From Clostridium merdae (GTDB lineage Bacteria > Bacillota > Clostridia > Oscillospirales > Acutalibacteraceae), in NCBI RefSeq assembly GCF_900176635.1, contig NZ_FXLN01000004.1:1547352-1611351 (forward strand): DNA of 64,000 bases. The letters are read 5' to 3'. The position numbers and the translations under genes were made by a program. Below, piece after piece: positions 41,454-51,800 of this stretch. Position 1 is the first letter of the stretch, and each line of letters starts with the position of its first letter. The notes beneath the pieces were generated by a model. The model searched no databases. It worked only from the letters and a program-made list of their open reading frames with translations, and was not told the DNA's origin.

Positions 41454-44093
41454 TTATTTTGCAGATGCTCTTTTCTCTTTAATTGCAGCCTGAGCAGCAG
41501 CCAAGCGAGCAATCGGCACACGGTAAGGAGAGCAAGAAACGTAGTCTAGCCCTGTACGGTGGCAGAACTCTACGGAGGTGGGGTCACCGCCGTGCTCGCC
41601 GCAAATACCTACATGCAGGTGTGCATTTGCGCCGCGGCCTTTTTCGGTTGCCATTTCTACGAGCTTGCCAACGCCATTTTGGTCAATATGAGCAAAGGGA
41701 TCGGATTCGTAAATCTTGTTCTCGTAGTAGTAATCCAGGAACTTACCCGCATCGTCACGGCTGAAGCCGAAGGTCATCTGGGTAAGGTCATTGGTACCGA
41801 AGCTGAAGAAGTCTGCTTCCATTGCAATTTCATCCGCAGTTAAAGCAGCGCGGGGAATTTCAATCATTGTACCTACTTCATACTTCATGTTCATGCCGGA
41901 TTCTGCAATGAGCTTATCTGCTGTGCTGGTAACAACGTCCTTAACAAATTTCAGCTCTTTTACTTCGCCAACAAGCGGAATCATAATCTCAGGCACGATG
42001 TTAATATTCTTCTTGCGAGAAATGTTAATTGCAGCGCTGATGACAGCGGTGGTCTGCATTTCTGCAATTTCAGGATAAGAAACCGCAAGGCGGCAGCCAC
42101 GGTGACCCATCATCGGGTTAAACTCGTGCAGGCTTGCAATAATCTCTTTGAGCTCTTCTACCGTGAGGCCAAGCTCTTCTGAAATCTCTTTAATATCCTC
42201 TTCCTTGGTGGGCAAGAACTCATGGAGAGGTGGGTCAATAAAGCGAATAACCACCGGTAGCTCTTCCATGACATCGTAAATGCCCTCAAAGTCGCTCTGC
42301 TGGTAGGGCAGAAGCTTCGCAAGTGCCTTACGGCGGGCATCTGTTGTTTTCGCAACAATCATTTCACGCATTGCTTTAATGCGGTCGCCCTCAAAGAACA
42401 TGTGCTCGGTACGGCACAGGCCGATTCCCTGAGCGCCAAATGCTTTGCCCTGTGCAGCGTCATGCGGAGTATCTGCATTGGTGTAAACCTGCAAGCGGCG
42501 GACTTCGTCTGCCCAAGTCATGTATTTATCAAAGTCACCGGAGATAGAAGCTTCGATGGTGGGCATTGCCTGACCATAGATGCTGCCGGTGCTTCCGTCA
42601 ATGGAGATATAGTCACCCTCACGCACGGTTTGACCGCCGAGAGTGAAATATTTCTCTTCTTCGTGCATCGAAATCTCACCGCAGCCGGAAACGCAGCAGG
42701 TTCCCATTCCACGGGCAACAACCGCAGCGTGAGAGGTCATGCCGCCACGAACGGTAAGAATACCCTGTGCAACTGCCATGCCTTCAATGTCTTCGGGAGA
42801 AGTCTCTAGGCGAACCAGAACAACCTTTTCGCCCTTATCGCTCCAAGCCTTTGCGTCCTCCGCGGTAAATACCACACGGCCGCAAGCCGCTCCAGGGGAT
42901 GCCGCAAGGCCCTTACCGATTGCTTGTGCCTTTTTCAGCTCTGCCGGGTCAAACTGAGGATGCAGCAGAGAATCCAATTGCTTGGGCTCTACACGCAGAA
43001 CAGCTTCTTCCGTGCTGATTTTTCCTTCTTCCACCAAATCAACCGCAACCTTTAATGCAGCGGCGGCGGTGCGCTTACCGTTTCTGGTTTGCAGCATGTA
43101 CAGCTTACCATTCTCAATGGTGAACTCCATGTCCTGCATGTCGGTATAGTGGTCTTCCAGGCGCTGGGCAGTTTCTGCGAACTGGGTATAAACCTCCGGC
43201 ATAATGCTGTTTAGGTGGTCAATCGGTTCTGGGGTACGAATACCGGCCACAACGTCTTCGCCCTGTGCATTAATTAAGTACTCACCGAACAGCTTCTTTT
43301 CGCCGGTAGCAGGGTTACGGGTAAACGCAACGCCAGTACCAGAGGTATCGCCCATGTTACCAAATACCATAGACTGCACGTTGACTGCGGTGCCCCAATC
43401 ATATGGAATTTCGTTGATGCGACGGTATACGTTTGCACGGGGATTGTCCCAAGAGCGGAACACCGCCTTAACGGCTTCCATTAACTGCTCGCGGGGCTCT
43501 GTGGGGAACTCAGTTCCCTTTCTCTCACGGTACAGTGCCTTAAAGCGAACAACCAAATCCTTCATATCCTCGGTATCCAGATCAGTATCCTGCTTTACGC
43601 CCTTTTCTTCCTTCTTTGCGTCGATAACACGCTCAAAATCGCTTTTGGGAATCTCCATAACAACGTCGGAGAACATCTGGATGAAACGGCGGTAGGAGTC
43701 GTAAGCAAAGCGGGGGTTATTGGTTAGCGCTGCCAAGCCTTCCACTACGGTATCATTCAGGCCCAAATTGAGGATGGTATCCATCATACCGGGCATGGAT
43801 GCGCGTGCGCCGGAACGAACAGAAACCAACAGCGGATTTTTGGAATCTCCAAACTTTTTGCCGCAAATCTCTTCCATCTTCGAAAGATATTCTGAAATTT
43901 GAGATTGAATTTCTTCGTTAATCTGTCGCCCATCATTATAGTACTGCGTGCAAGCCTCGGTTGTAATGGTAAAGCCCTGCGGCACCGGCATTCCCAGCAC
44001 CGTCATTTCTGCCAGGTTGGCACCTTTGCCGCCCAGCAGATTTTTCATACTGCCGTTTCCTTCTGAAAACAGATACACATACTTATGACTCAT
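41454..44093 (-). CDS. ppdK: Pyruvate, phosphate dikinase
   Basis: An 879-aa enzyme that interconverts pyruvate + ATP + phosphate and PEP + AMP + PPi, often the glycolytic pyruvate-forming step in Clostridia. The N-terminal ATP-grasp domain has SEGNGSMKNLLGGKGANLAEM, the central phosphohistidine domain GGMTSHAAVVARGMG (His ~456), and the C-terminal PEP-binding barrel HVGICGEHGGDPTSVEF and the final VPIARLAAAQA. Full length. SD AGGAGG. Single-gene unit with its own terminator. Confidence 0.96.
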   Translation of the reverse strand: MSHKYVYLFSEGNGSMKNLLGGKGANLAEMTVLGMPVPQGFTITTEACTQYYNDGRQINEEIQSQISEYLSKMEEICGKKFGDSKNPLLVSVRSGARASMPGMMDTILNLGLNDTVVEGLAALTNNPRFAYDSYRRFIQMFSDVVMEIPKSDFERVIDAKKEEKGVKQDTDLDTEDMKDLVVRFKALYRERKGTEFPTEPREQLMEAVKAVFRSWDNPRANVYRRINEIPYDWGTAVNVQSMVFGNMGDTSGTGVAFTRNPATGEKKLFGEYLINAQGEDVVAGIRTPEPIDHLNSIMPEVYTQFAETAQRLEDHYTDMQDMEFTIENGKLYMLQTRNGKRTAAAALKVAVDLVEEGKISTEEAVLRVEPKQLDSLLHPQFDPAELKKAQAIGKGLAASPGAACGRVVFTAEDAKAWSDKGEKVVLVRLETSPEDIEGMAVAQGILTVRGGMTSHAAVVARGMGTCCVSGCGEISMHEEEKYFTLGGQTVREGDYISIDGSTGSIYGQAMPTIEASISGDFDKYMTWADEVRRLQVYTNADTPHDAAQGKAFGAQGIGLCRTEHMFFEGDRIKAMREMIVAKTTDARRKALAKLLPYQQSDFEGIYDVMEELPVVIRFIDPPLHEFLPTKEEDIKEISEELGLTVEELKEIIASLHEFNPMMGHRGCRLAVSYPEIAEMQTTAVISAAINISRKKNINIVPEIMIPLVGEVKELKFVKDVVTSTADKLIAESGMNMKYEVGTMIEIPRAALTADEIAMEADFFSFGTNDLTQMTFGFSRDDAGKFLDYYYENKIYESDPFAHIDQNGVGKLVEMATEKGRGANAHLHVGICGEHGGDPTSVEFCHRTGLDYVSCSPYRVPIARLAAAQAAIKEKRASAK

Positions 44094-44425
44094 TACTTCT
44101 ACCTCCTATAAATTTAAGAAATCTATGGAACCAGTTTATCCTCATATTGGGATAAGCAATTGGACGTCTATTGTGGATTATATCAAAGTCCGCATCAAAA
44201 ATCCATCCCATTTCACATCTAATATGATAATTTTTTGTTAATATGCCGGGTTTTTTTATGTATAAACCTTGAACAGAATAAAGCGCTCTCATGCGATTAG
44301 TAATTTTTTCACAAAATTTCGATTTACTCTTATCCATATTCACAAGCTGTTCTTTTTTCAATTTGTCATGGTCATATTTTAAAGTTCAATGAAAACATTC
44401 GTAAAAAAATAGTGACTAAAACCTC

Positions 44426-44455
44426 TTGCAGAACAATTCTCTTCTATGATATAAT
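44426..44455 (+). promoter_or_regulatory. Promoter of the structured RNA at 44.46-44.63 kb
   Basis: TTGCAG (44426-44431), 18-nt spacer, TATAAT (44450-44455). No convincing ORF lies between it and the terminator at 44579-44628. Confidence 0.6.
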
Positions 44456-44461
44456 TTGGAA

Positions 44462-44628
44462 AAATATAACAAGTAAATTGCAGTTCCTAATCTTGAATAG
44501 TAAAGAGTTAAAAATTATTCGCATACGAATAAAAACTGGGAAGTATAGAGTTGCAATTATATACTTAACACTTTTAATGACGCCTGTGAATAGGAACCGA
44601 ATCCTCTTCCAGCGTCTTTTTTGTTTTT
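44462..44628 (+). ncRNA. Structured small RNA or leader, ~165 nt
   Basis: Downstream of the promoter, AATTGCA (44476-44482) and TGCAATT (44552-44558) close a domain. Inside it AGTT/AACT and TTATTCG (44515-44521)/CGAATAA (44526-44532) form a second hairpin. A branched terminator hairpin (GACGC 44579-44583 with GCGTC 44612-44616, plus TG/CA, GAA/TTC and AGGA/TCCT) ends in TTTTTTGTTTTT. This layout fits a stand-alone small RNA or a riboswitch-like attenuator for the secreted protein gene at 44841. I could not match it to a known class. Confidence 0.55.
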
Positions 44629-44665
44629 AACCTTTTCTAACCACTCGTTTTTTAATTAGAGATTC

Positions 44666-44810
44666 ACAATCAATTCGTTTTCGGGATTATTTTTACGTGG
44701 GAAATTCTATTGCGGCGACATTCATAACTGCTGAACTTGAGGGTTTTAATTTTACTGATTTTTTTACTTGAATGTTCACCGCAAAAAAATCGACATAACG
44801 AATTGATGTG
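44666..44810 (+). other. Long nested inverted repeat upstream of the secreted protein gene
   Basis: TCAATTCGTT (44670-44679) pairs with AACGAATTGA (44797-44806), and CACA/TGTG extends it past a bulge. Within it TTGCGG/CCGCAA and ACATTCA/TGAATGT form a second helix around a ~40-nt loop. It ends just before the SD region and could be a leader structure or a small inverted-repeat element. Confidence 0.6.
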
Positions 44811-44840
44811 TATATAAAAATTTTTGAGGTGGTATTATTT

Positions 44841-45719
44841 ATGAAGAAAAGAGTTCTATCCGCAATTTTAGCAACCGCTATGGCCGTAAGCTTTACCACA
44901 ACCGCATTTGCCGCAACCGCAGTACCCGGTTATATTGGCGGGTACTTGGCATCTGTAATTAAAAAACAGACAAACGGCGAATTTGGTACCTATTCCGTTT
45001 CGACCTTAACTGCTCAAAAAACAGAAGCAGTTTCTTTTGTTGAGAGCGAGCCCCGCTCCACTGGTGATGGCGATGTTACATTTGTTGATGTTGTAAAACA
45101 GCGTGAAATTACGTATAACGTTATTCCTGCTGGCGCTGTTATTTCAGTAGCTGTTCAAGATGGATTTAAGTTTGATGGCAGCACCCACACATCCATTAAC
45201 ACCTTTGCGAAAAACACCAGCGGTGCTTTTGTAGAGCAGGATAATATTTACATTCCTAACGCCGGCACTACCTACACTGTTCCTGCTGCAATGGAAGGGA
45301 AAATGATTGCTGCTCTGACCACCATTATTAGCAACCGCGGCGAGAACCCGGAGAGCATTTATGCTTATTTCTATGTGAATTCCTCCGCAACTCCCTCTTC
45401 AACTGCACCGGCAGCTGTTACAAATCCTGCCGCTCCCGCTGCTACTCCTGCTGCTGCCACAGCCGCTACTTATAAGAGCGACACCGGCAAAAGCCTGAAT
45501 ATTAAAGCAAACAAGGTTTACGAGTTCAAAATTACCTCTTTAAACGGCAAGCAGCCTACCTTCAACGTAACAGGTAGCGCTTTCAAAGTATCTTTTAAAG
45601 CCAAAAGAGGCAACGACTACCACTACCTTGTAAAAGCAGTGGGTAAAGTTGGCCAATACGGAAGCATTTATGTGAATGGCGAAAAAACTGCATGCACTAC
45701 AATTTCTATTGTAAAATAA
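44841..45719 (+). CDS. Secreted protein with Ala/Pro linker, unknown
   Basis: A 292-aa exported protein. ATG at 44841 with GAGGTG upstream; the frame to 44808 is not used. Signal peptide 1-24 (cleavage after TTAFA). A domain of ~160 residues of mixed beta structure follows, then a linker of Ala/Pro/Thr (about 185-215), and a C-terminal ~75-residue domain (SLNIKANKVYEFKITSLNG, YHYLVKAVGKVGQYGSIYVNG). The tail domain resembles small beta-sandwich cell-wall domains but is not identified. No anchor motif. Regulation may involve the structures upstream. Confidence 0.75.
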   Translation: MKKRVLSAILATAMAVSFTTTAFAATAVPGYIGGYLASVIKKQTNGEFGTYSVSTLTAQKTEAVSFVESEPRSTGDGDVTFVDVVKQREITYNVIPAGAVISVAVQDGFKFDGSTHTSINTFAKNTSGAFVEQDNIYIPNAGTTYTVPAAMEGKMIAALTTIISNRGENPESIYAYFYVNSSATPSSTAPAAVTNPAAPAATPAAATAATYKSDTGKSLNIKANKVYEFKITSLNGKQPTFNVTGSAFKVSFKAKRGNDYHYLVKAVGKVGQYGSIYVNGEKTACTTISIVK

Positions 45720-45769
45720 TATTTAGAGGATTAATGCTACCGTTTTCGTGGCAAAATTCCTTAGTATGA

Positions 45770-45812
45770 AATCTGCACTTTGCTTTTCGAGAGGCAAAGT
45801 GCAGATTTTCTC
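45770..45812 (+). terminator. Terminator of the secreted protein gene
   Basis: AATCTGCACTTTGC and GCAAAGTGCAGATT form a 14-bp stem, followed by TTCTCT. Confidence 0.8.
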
Positions 45813-45884
45813 TAAAAAAGAATACAAATCGTCTTTTTTCTCACGCAATTAAAACAATCTTTTAACAAAACCGTAAAATAGGTC

Positions 45885-45912
45885 TTGAAAAATTTTGATG
45901 ATATGCGATAAT
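45885..45912 (+). promoter_or_regulatory. Promoter of glmU-prs
   Basis: TTGAAA (45885-45890), 16-nt spacer, GATAAT (45907-45912) with TGC extended -10. Confidence 0.6.
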
Positions 45913-45953
45913 AATACCGTATGATTATTTGCGAAACTGACGGAGGATTCAAC

Positions 45954-47000
45954 ATGGAAAACTGTGCCATTATCCTTGCGGCGGGTGAGGGGAAACGAAT
46001 GAAGTCCCAAGGGCCCAAGGTATTGTGTCAGGTTTTATTTAAACCCATGCTCGAATGGGTGATTGACGCCGTAGAGGGCGCCGGAGTTTTGAACTTATGC
46101 GTAGTAACCGGGCACCTGCACAGCGAGGTAGAATCCTTTTTGGATGGGCTAGCCAAAACGAAGCAGCGTACCGCTCCCTATGAGCATGTGTACCAAGCCG
46201 AGCAGAAAGGTACTGCACATGCCGTTATGATGGCAGAGCAGTTTCTACGCCACCACACCGGTGCCAATGTGCTCATTTTAAGCGGTGATGCACCATTTTT
46301 AGACCCCAAGACCATTCGCTCTGCTCTTCTCGAGCATATAGAAAGCGAACAAGCGGTTACCGTTATCTCTGCGGAGCCGTCTAATCCATTTGGATACGGG
46401 CGCATTGTACGCGACAGGAGCACAGGTGCTTTAAAAGCAATTGTAGAAGAAAAAGAAGCAGACGCTCCCACAAAGCAAATTCGTGAAATCAACTCCGGTG
46501 CCTATTGGTTCCGAGTAGACAGTTTGCTTTCGGTGCTGCACAATATAGAAAACGAAAACAGCACGGGTGAGTATTATCTTCCCGATGCAATTCGCCTGCT
46601 CCTCTCGCGTAGCCAAAAGGCTGGTGCCTTTTTAACAAACGACAGCAATGTTGTGCTTGGCGCGAATGATAGAAAGCAGCTTTCTGAACTGAACTTGATC
46701 GCCAAACAAAACGTACTACTCCGTTTGATGGCCGATGGAGTCGATATTCCCTGCCCGGATGGCATTTTAATCGGGCCCGATGTAACAGTTGGGAACGATA
46801 CAAGAATTCTACCTGGCAGTATTTTAACCGGCCGCACCCGTGTAGGCAAAGGCTGTACCATTGGCCCAAATGCCTTACTGGAAGATACGATTGCCGGCAA
46901 TAGCTGCGTACTGCAAAACGTGCAGTGCAGTGGAGTAGAAATAAAAGACGAGCAAACGCTCAAACCCTTCACCAATCTGCGCGCACGGAGCGTGTATTGA
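45954..47000 (+). CDS. glmU: GlmU-type uridylyltransferase, short form
   Basis: ATG at 45954 follows GGAGG. The 348-aa protein has a complete N-terminal UTP:GlcNAc-1-P uridylyltransferase domain (LAAGEGKRMKSQGPKVL, residues 7-23; GDAPFLDP ~115; EINSGAYWF ~182). The normal second half, the left-handed beta helix with acetyltransferase catalytic residues (~100 aa further), is missing: only a few hexapeptide turns remain (about 255-348, IGPDVTVGNDTRILPGS). It should therefore make UDP-GlcNAc but not acetylate GlcN-1-P. Co-transcribed with prs. Confidence 0.88.
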   Translation: MENCAIILAAGEGKRMKSQGPKVLCQVLFKPMLEWVIDAVEGAGVLNLCVVTGHLHSEVESFLDGLAKTKQRTAPYEHVYQAEQKGTAHAVMMAEQFLRHHTGANVLILSGDAPFLDPKTIRSALLEHIESEQAVTVISAEPSNPFGYGRIVRDRSTGALKAIVEEKEADAPTKQIREINSGAYWFRVDSLLSVLHNIENENSTGEYYLPDAIRLLLSRSQKAGAFLTNDSNVVLGANDRKQLSELNLIAKQNVLLRLMADGVDIPCPDGILIGPDVTVGNDTRILPGSILTGRTRVGKGCTIGPNALLEDTIAGNSCVLQNVQCSGVEIKDEQTLKPFTNLRARSVY

Positions 47001-47060
47001 TAAATTAACGTTTATAAATCGCCGCCTTTGGCGGCAAAATAGTTTAGGGGGATTTTTTTA

Positions 47061-48020
47061 ATGAATTTTCATGGTAAGGATATCAAGATTTTCGCGGCGA
47101 ACGCTAGCTCGCAAGTCGCCAAGCAAATTGCAGATTGCCTTAGCCTGCCCATGGGGAAATCAGAAGTTTCTACCTTTAGCGACGGGGAAATTGCCATGTC
47201 GTTGTTTGAATCTGTTCGTGGTTCTGATTGCTTTATTGTGCAGTCTACCTGTGCACCAGTTAACAACAACATCATGGAACTGCTGATTATGATTGACGCA
47301 ATGAAGCGCGCCTCTGCTGCACGCATCACTGCTGTTATTCCTTATTTTGGCTATGCCCGTCAAGACCGTAAAGCAAAGGCACGCGACCCGATTTCCGCTA
47401 AGCTGGTGGCAGATTTGATTACAACAGCCGGCGCCGACCGAATTCTTACTATGGATCTGCACGCACCCCAGATTCAGGGATTCTTTAACATTCCCGTAGA
47501 TCACCTTTTGGGCGCACCGATTCTCTCTTCTTTCCTGAAAGAAAGGGTGGGCAAAAACGGCGATGATTATGTCGTGGTTTCCCCCGACCTCGGCTCTGTT
47601 ACCCGCGCCCGCAATTTTGCCGCTCGTATCGGCAGCCCGCTGGCCATTATAGACAAACGCCGCCAAAAAGCCAATGTGTCTGAAGTAATGAACATTATTG
47701 GTGACGTTCGCGGCAAAAAAGTTATTTTGGTGGATGACATGATTGATACCGCTGGCACACTTTGCAACGCTGCTACCGCCTTGGTGGAAGTTGGCGGAGC
47801 AACAGAGGTAATTGCCTGTGCAACACACGGTGTACTTTCCGGCCCCGCAGTAGAGCGTATTAAGAACAGCTGTATTTCTGAGTTGATTCTGCTAGATACG
47901 GTTCCGGTACCCGAAGAGAAGTGCATGCCTAACTTTACCATTCTGCCTGTGGCTCCTCTATTTGCAGAGGCCATTGAGCGCATTTATGAAGACAAGCCGG
48001 TTTCTCCCATGTTTGTTTGA
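47061..48020 (+). CDS. prs: Ribose-phosphate pyrophosphokinase
   Basis: A 319-aa enzyme that makes PRPP from ribose 5-phosphate and ATP for nucleotide, His and Trp synthesis. Motifs: FSDGEIAMSLFESVRGSD (~35-52), PYFGYARQDRKAKARDPISAK (ATP-binding flexible loop ~96-116), and the PRPP loop KKVILVDDMIDTAGTL (~216-231). Length normal. It lies 60 bp after glmU, the standard Firmicutes order, with a small GCCGCC/GGCGGC hairpin between. Confidence 0.97.
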   Translation: MNFHGKDIKIFAANASSQVAKQIADCLSLPMGKSEVSTFSDGEIAMSLFESVRGSDCFIVQSTCAPVNNNIMELLIMIDAMKRASAARITAVIPYFGYARQDRKAKARDPISAKLVADLITTAGADRILTMDLHAPQIQGFFNIPVDHLLGAPILSSFLKERVGKNGDDYVVVSPDLGSVTRARNFAARIGSPLAIIDKRRQKANVSEVMNIIGDVRGKKVILVDDMIDTAGTLCNAATALVEVGGATEVIACATHGVLSGPAVERIKNSCISELILLDTVPVPEEKCMPNFTILPVAPLFAEAIERIYEDKPVSPMFV

Positions 48021-48041
48021 TTTTACAAATGGAAGAACATT

Positions 48042-48074
48042 CACGGGGCAGGGCCATACTCCTGCCCCGTTTTT
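48042..48074 (+). terminator. Terminator of glmU-prs
   Basis: ACGGGGCAGG (48043-48052) and CCTGCCCCGT (48061-48070), then TTTTC. A second GGCGGG/CCCGCC hairpin lies at 48092-48122 without a T-run. Confidence 0.8.
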
Positions 48075-48162
48075 CATCCCATACTCAAAGTGAGGCGGGG
48101 CGGAGTTTATTTCCGTCCCGCCATCAACCTATTCTCAATTTCTACCAGCGAGGTGTATCATC

Positions 48163-48774
48163 ATGCTAAACTCTTTCTTTTCCCGGCCTGCGGTTACCCC
48201 TGGCCCGGTAGAGGCAATCATTGTTGGTCTGGGGAACCCGGGCCGGCAATACGAACAAACGCGCCATAACGCTGGTTTTCAGGTGCTAGACCACCTTGCC
48301 CAGTCGCTTAGCGTTAAAATGGACCGTTTAAAATTTAAAGGCCTGTGTGCTGAAGTAAACTTCGGCGGCAAAAAGGTGCTGCTTTTAAAACCCTCCACCT
48401 TTATGAACCTAAGCGGGCAAAGCGTGACGGAAGCTATGCGCTTTTATAAGCTTGCCCCCGAACAGGTAATTGTTGTATTTGACGACATTTCTCTGGAACC
48501 GGGGCGTTTGCGCATTCGCCGTAAGGGCAGCGACGGCGGTCAAAACGGAATGAAGAACATAATCTATCTTTCAGGTAGTGATGCGTTCCCACGCGTAAAA
48601 ATGGGTATTGGCGGAAAACCAAACCCCAATTGGGATTTGGCAGACTGGGTTCTCTCCACTTTCTCTGCACAAGAAATGAAATGCCTCGGCGAAGCCAAAG
48701 AAAACGCCATAAAGGCATTGGAATTAATGGTTCAGGGAAGAATAGATGAGGCAATGAGCCAATATAATTCCTAA
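48163..48774 (+). CDS. pth: Peptidyl-tRNA hydrolase
   Basis: A 203-aa hydrolase that frees tRNAs from dropped-off peptidyl-tRNA. Motifs: VGLGNPGRQYEQTRHNAGF (~22-40, catalytic His in RHNAG), LKPSTFMNLSGQSV (~74), FDDISLEPGRLRIRRKGSDGGQNGMKN (~107-133). A ~17-residue N-terminal extension precedes the core. SD GCGAGGTG. Next gene is mfd, 110 bp away, in the usual order. Confidence 0.95.
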   Translation: MLNSFFSRPAVTPGPVEAIIVGLGNPGRQYEQTRHNAGFQVLDHLAQSLSVKMDRLKFKGLCAEVNFGGKKVLLLKPSTFMNLSGQSVTEAMRFYKLAPEQVIVVFDDISLEPGRLRIRRKGSDGGQNGMKNIIYLSGSDAFPRVKMGIGGKPNPNWDLADWVLSTFSAQEMKCLGEAKENAIKALELMVQGRIDEAMSQYNS

Positions 48775-48884
48775 ACCGTTTGTACAGTCGCAAAATCCGA
48801 CCAACTTTTCGTCCAACGCCTCGTATTCTGAATAAGGGAGCGAGTCCGGAAAATGTAATTTTTCCATTAAGCAAGGAGCTTTCC

Positions 48885-51800
48885 ATGAAATTTCTGACTA
48901 CCGCCATCCGCGCGCTGAAGGAATTCTCTGCGCTGGATCAAGCCGTAAAAACGAAAAATCTTCCCGCAGCCGTTACCGGGCTTTCGGGTATCCACAAAGC
49001 AAATATCATCTATTCACTCTGCGCTCTGAACGAACGCAGAGCCTTTGTTGCGGCCTCGGAAGAATCGGAGGCACAGCGCTTACATGATGACTTAGCCGCC
49101 ATGGGAATGCGCCCGGCACTATACCCTCTGCGCGATTTTAATTTTCGAGATACCCAGGGCAGTTCGCATGAGTACGAACACCAGCGCTTACATGCGCTCT
49201 CGTGCTACCTAACCGGCGGCTGTGACTGCATCATCTTTTGTATGGACGCGGCTCTTCAATATACGCTGCCACCGGAAGAACTGCTGCGGCGCACAGTAAC
49301 ATTGCGAACCGCACAGCAAATCACACCCGAAGAAGTCGTAAAAACCTTACTTTCCTGCGGGTATGAGCGTGCCGCTCAAATCGAGGGAACTGGGCAATTT
49401 GCGCTACGTGGCGGTATATTAGACTTTTTTACGCCGGATGCAGAGCAGCCGGTTCGTGTAGAGTTTTGGGGAGACGAAATTGATACGCTTTCGTTCTTTG
49501 ACCGCGGAACACAACGGCGCACCTCAAATATAGATGAGATTACAATCGCACCGTCCGTCGAAGCACTCATTGAGCATCCCATTGCTTTGGCAGAAAAAAT
49601 TCGCAAGCACTCTGCTTCTTTACGGGGGAAAACGGCTGCTGCCGCTCGCGAAATTCTGGAGGCAGAGGCGACAAAGCTTGCGGATGGTGCACTCATCGGT
49701 TGTGCGGATAAATATATCCCCTTGTTGTATGATAAGCCTGCAACGTTATTTGATTACGCAGACGAAAACACCCTGCTATTTGTATCGGAACCGGTAAAAA
49801 ACAAAGAAAAGGTTCGTACCGCGCTTTGGCAGTGGGGCGAAGATTTAAAAGATTACCTGTCTCACGGCATTCTTTGTCGTGGGTTAGACACGTATAGTGC
49901 AGACTGGCCCTATGCTTTGGAGCAATTTCTTGCCCGTGGTGCGATTTATTTAGACGCATTTGCGCGTGGCAGCTACGAAACTCCCGTTCACGCGCTTGAA
50001 AATATGACTCTACGCCAAAATTCGATTTGGAGCGGTAGCATGCAGCTTTTAACCGAAGACGTACAGGCAATGCTGCATAACAAATGGTGCTGTGTTATCT
50101 TAGCTGGCAGTGAGCGTGCCGCACAGAATACGGCATCCGATTTACAGAACCAGGGTGTCCCTGCGTTGTATCTTACCGATCCACAAGAGCTTGCTCCCGG
50201 GCAGGTGATTGTAACGCAGGGCGGGCTTTCTGCCGGTATGGAATACCCCGGAGCGCATTTCGGGCTCATAACTCATGGGCGCCTGCTCTCCCAGCGCAAG
50301 CAAGCCCGCAGCAAACGCTCTAAGAACAGCCAGGAGATTTACAGCCTTTCTGACCTGAACCCCGGCGACTATGTGGTTCACTCCTCACACGGCATAGGTG
50401 TGTTTGAGGGCATTCACAAAATTAGTATGCAGGGCATTGTAAAGGACTACCTCAAGCTGCGCTATGCAAAGAACGATACGCTTTACGTGCCGGTTACGCA
50501 GCTTGACCTTGTTTCGAAATACATTGGTCCACGTGAAGATGCGCAGGTTCGCTTGCACCGCCTTGGCGGGGCAGACTGGCAAAAGGCGAAGGCACGTGTC
50601 CGCTCCGCAGTAAAGGACATGGCAAAGGAGCTGATAAAGCTCTACGCGCAGCGCATGAACGCAAAAGGACACGCTTTCTTAGAAGATACGGAATGGCAGC
50701 GGGATTTTGAATCTCACTTTGAGTTTGAAGAGACCGAAGACCAATTGCGCTGCATTGATGAAATCAAAGCAGATATGGAACGGGAAGCACCCATGGATCG
50801 CCTATTGTGCGGCGACGTCGGCTTTGGTAAAACAGAGGTGGCACTACGCGCCGCATTCAAATGTGTGAGTGATTCCAAGCAGTGCGCGATGCTTGTTCCC
50901 ACTACCATTCTTGCGTGGCAGCACTACCAAACCATTCTAAAGAGGATGGAGGGCTTCCCCGTTCGGGTGGAGCTTTTATCTCGCTTTCGCACGCCCAAGC
51001 AGCAAGAAGACATTCTCAAACGCCTTAAAAGCGGCGAGGTCGATTTTGTGGTAGGCACGCACCGGCTCGTCTCAAAAGATGTACGCTTTCGGGACTTAGG
51101 GCTGGTCGTTATCGATGAGGAGCAGCGCTTTGGCGTTGCCCAAAAGGAAAAGCTGAAAGATTTGTGCAAGAATGTGGATGTTCTCACACTTTCCGCAACC
51201 CCCATCCCCCGCACCTTGAACATGGCTCTCTCGGGCATACGCGATATGTCCGTCATTGAAGAGGCGCCGCATGACCGCCACCCGGTGCAGACATATGTAC
51301 TCGAGCATGACAACGGCATTTTAGCAGACGCCATTCGTCGTGAATTGCGCCGTGGCGGGCAGGTTTATTACCTGCACAACGACATTGGCACCATAGACCG
51401 TGTCAGTGCAACCTTGCAGGCTTTGATTCCGGATGCACGCATTGGAATTGGCCACGGTAAGATGACGGAACATGAGCTCTCTGAGGTTTGGCGGCGACTC
51501 GTTGACCAAGAAATTGATGTGCTGGTTTGCACGACCATCATTGAAACGGGAGTGGACGTACCCAATGCGAATACTCTCATTATAGATAATGCGGACCGCA
51601 TGGGGCTTTCTCAGCTTCACCAGCTTCGAGGGCGTGTCGGGCGTTCCTCCCGCCGTGCCTATGCCTACCTTACGTTTACCCGCAATAAGGTGCTTACAGA
51701 AATTTCGCAAAAACGACTTTCGGCTATCCGTGAGTTTACCGAGTTTGGTTCCGGCTTTAAAATTGCAATGCGTGATTTGGAAATCCGCGGCTCCGGCAAC

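Noticed and set aside
44083..44361. 92-codon minus-strand frame overlapping the ppdK start
   Set aside because: No SD, TTG start, overlaps the ppdK 5' end and SD; sequence looks random.
44412..44630. 72-codon plus-strand frame
   Set aside because: It runs through the promoter and terminator of the structured RNA, has no SD and a random composition.
44666..44810. MITE with 10-bp terminal repeats
   Set aside because: No clear direct target duplication flanks it and no second copy is in the window; kept as an inverted-repeat structure.
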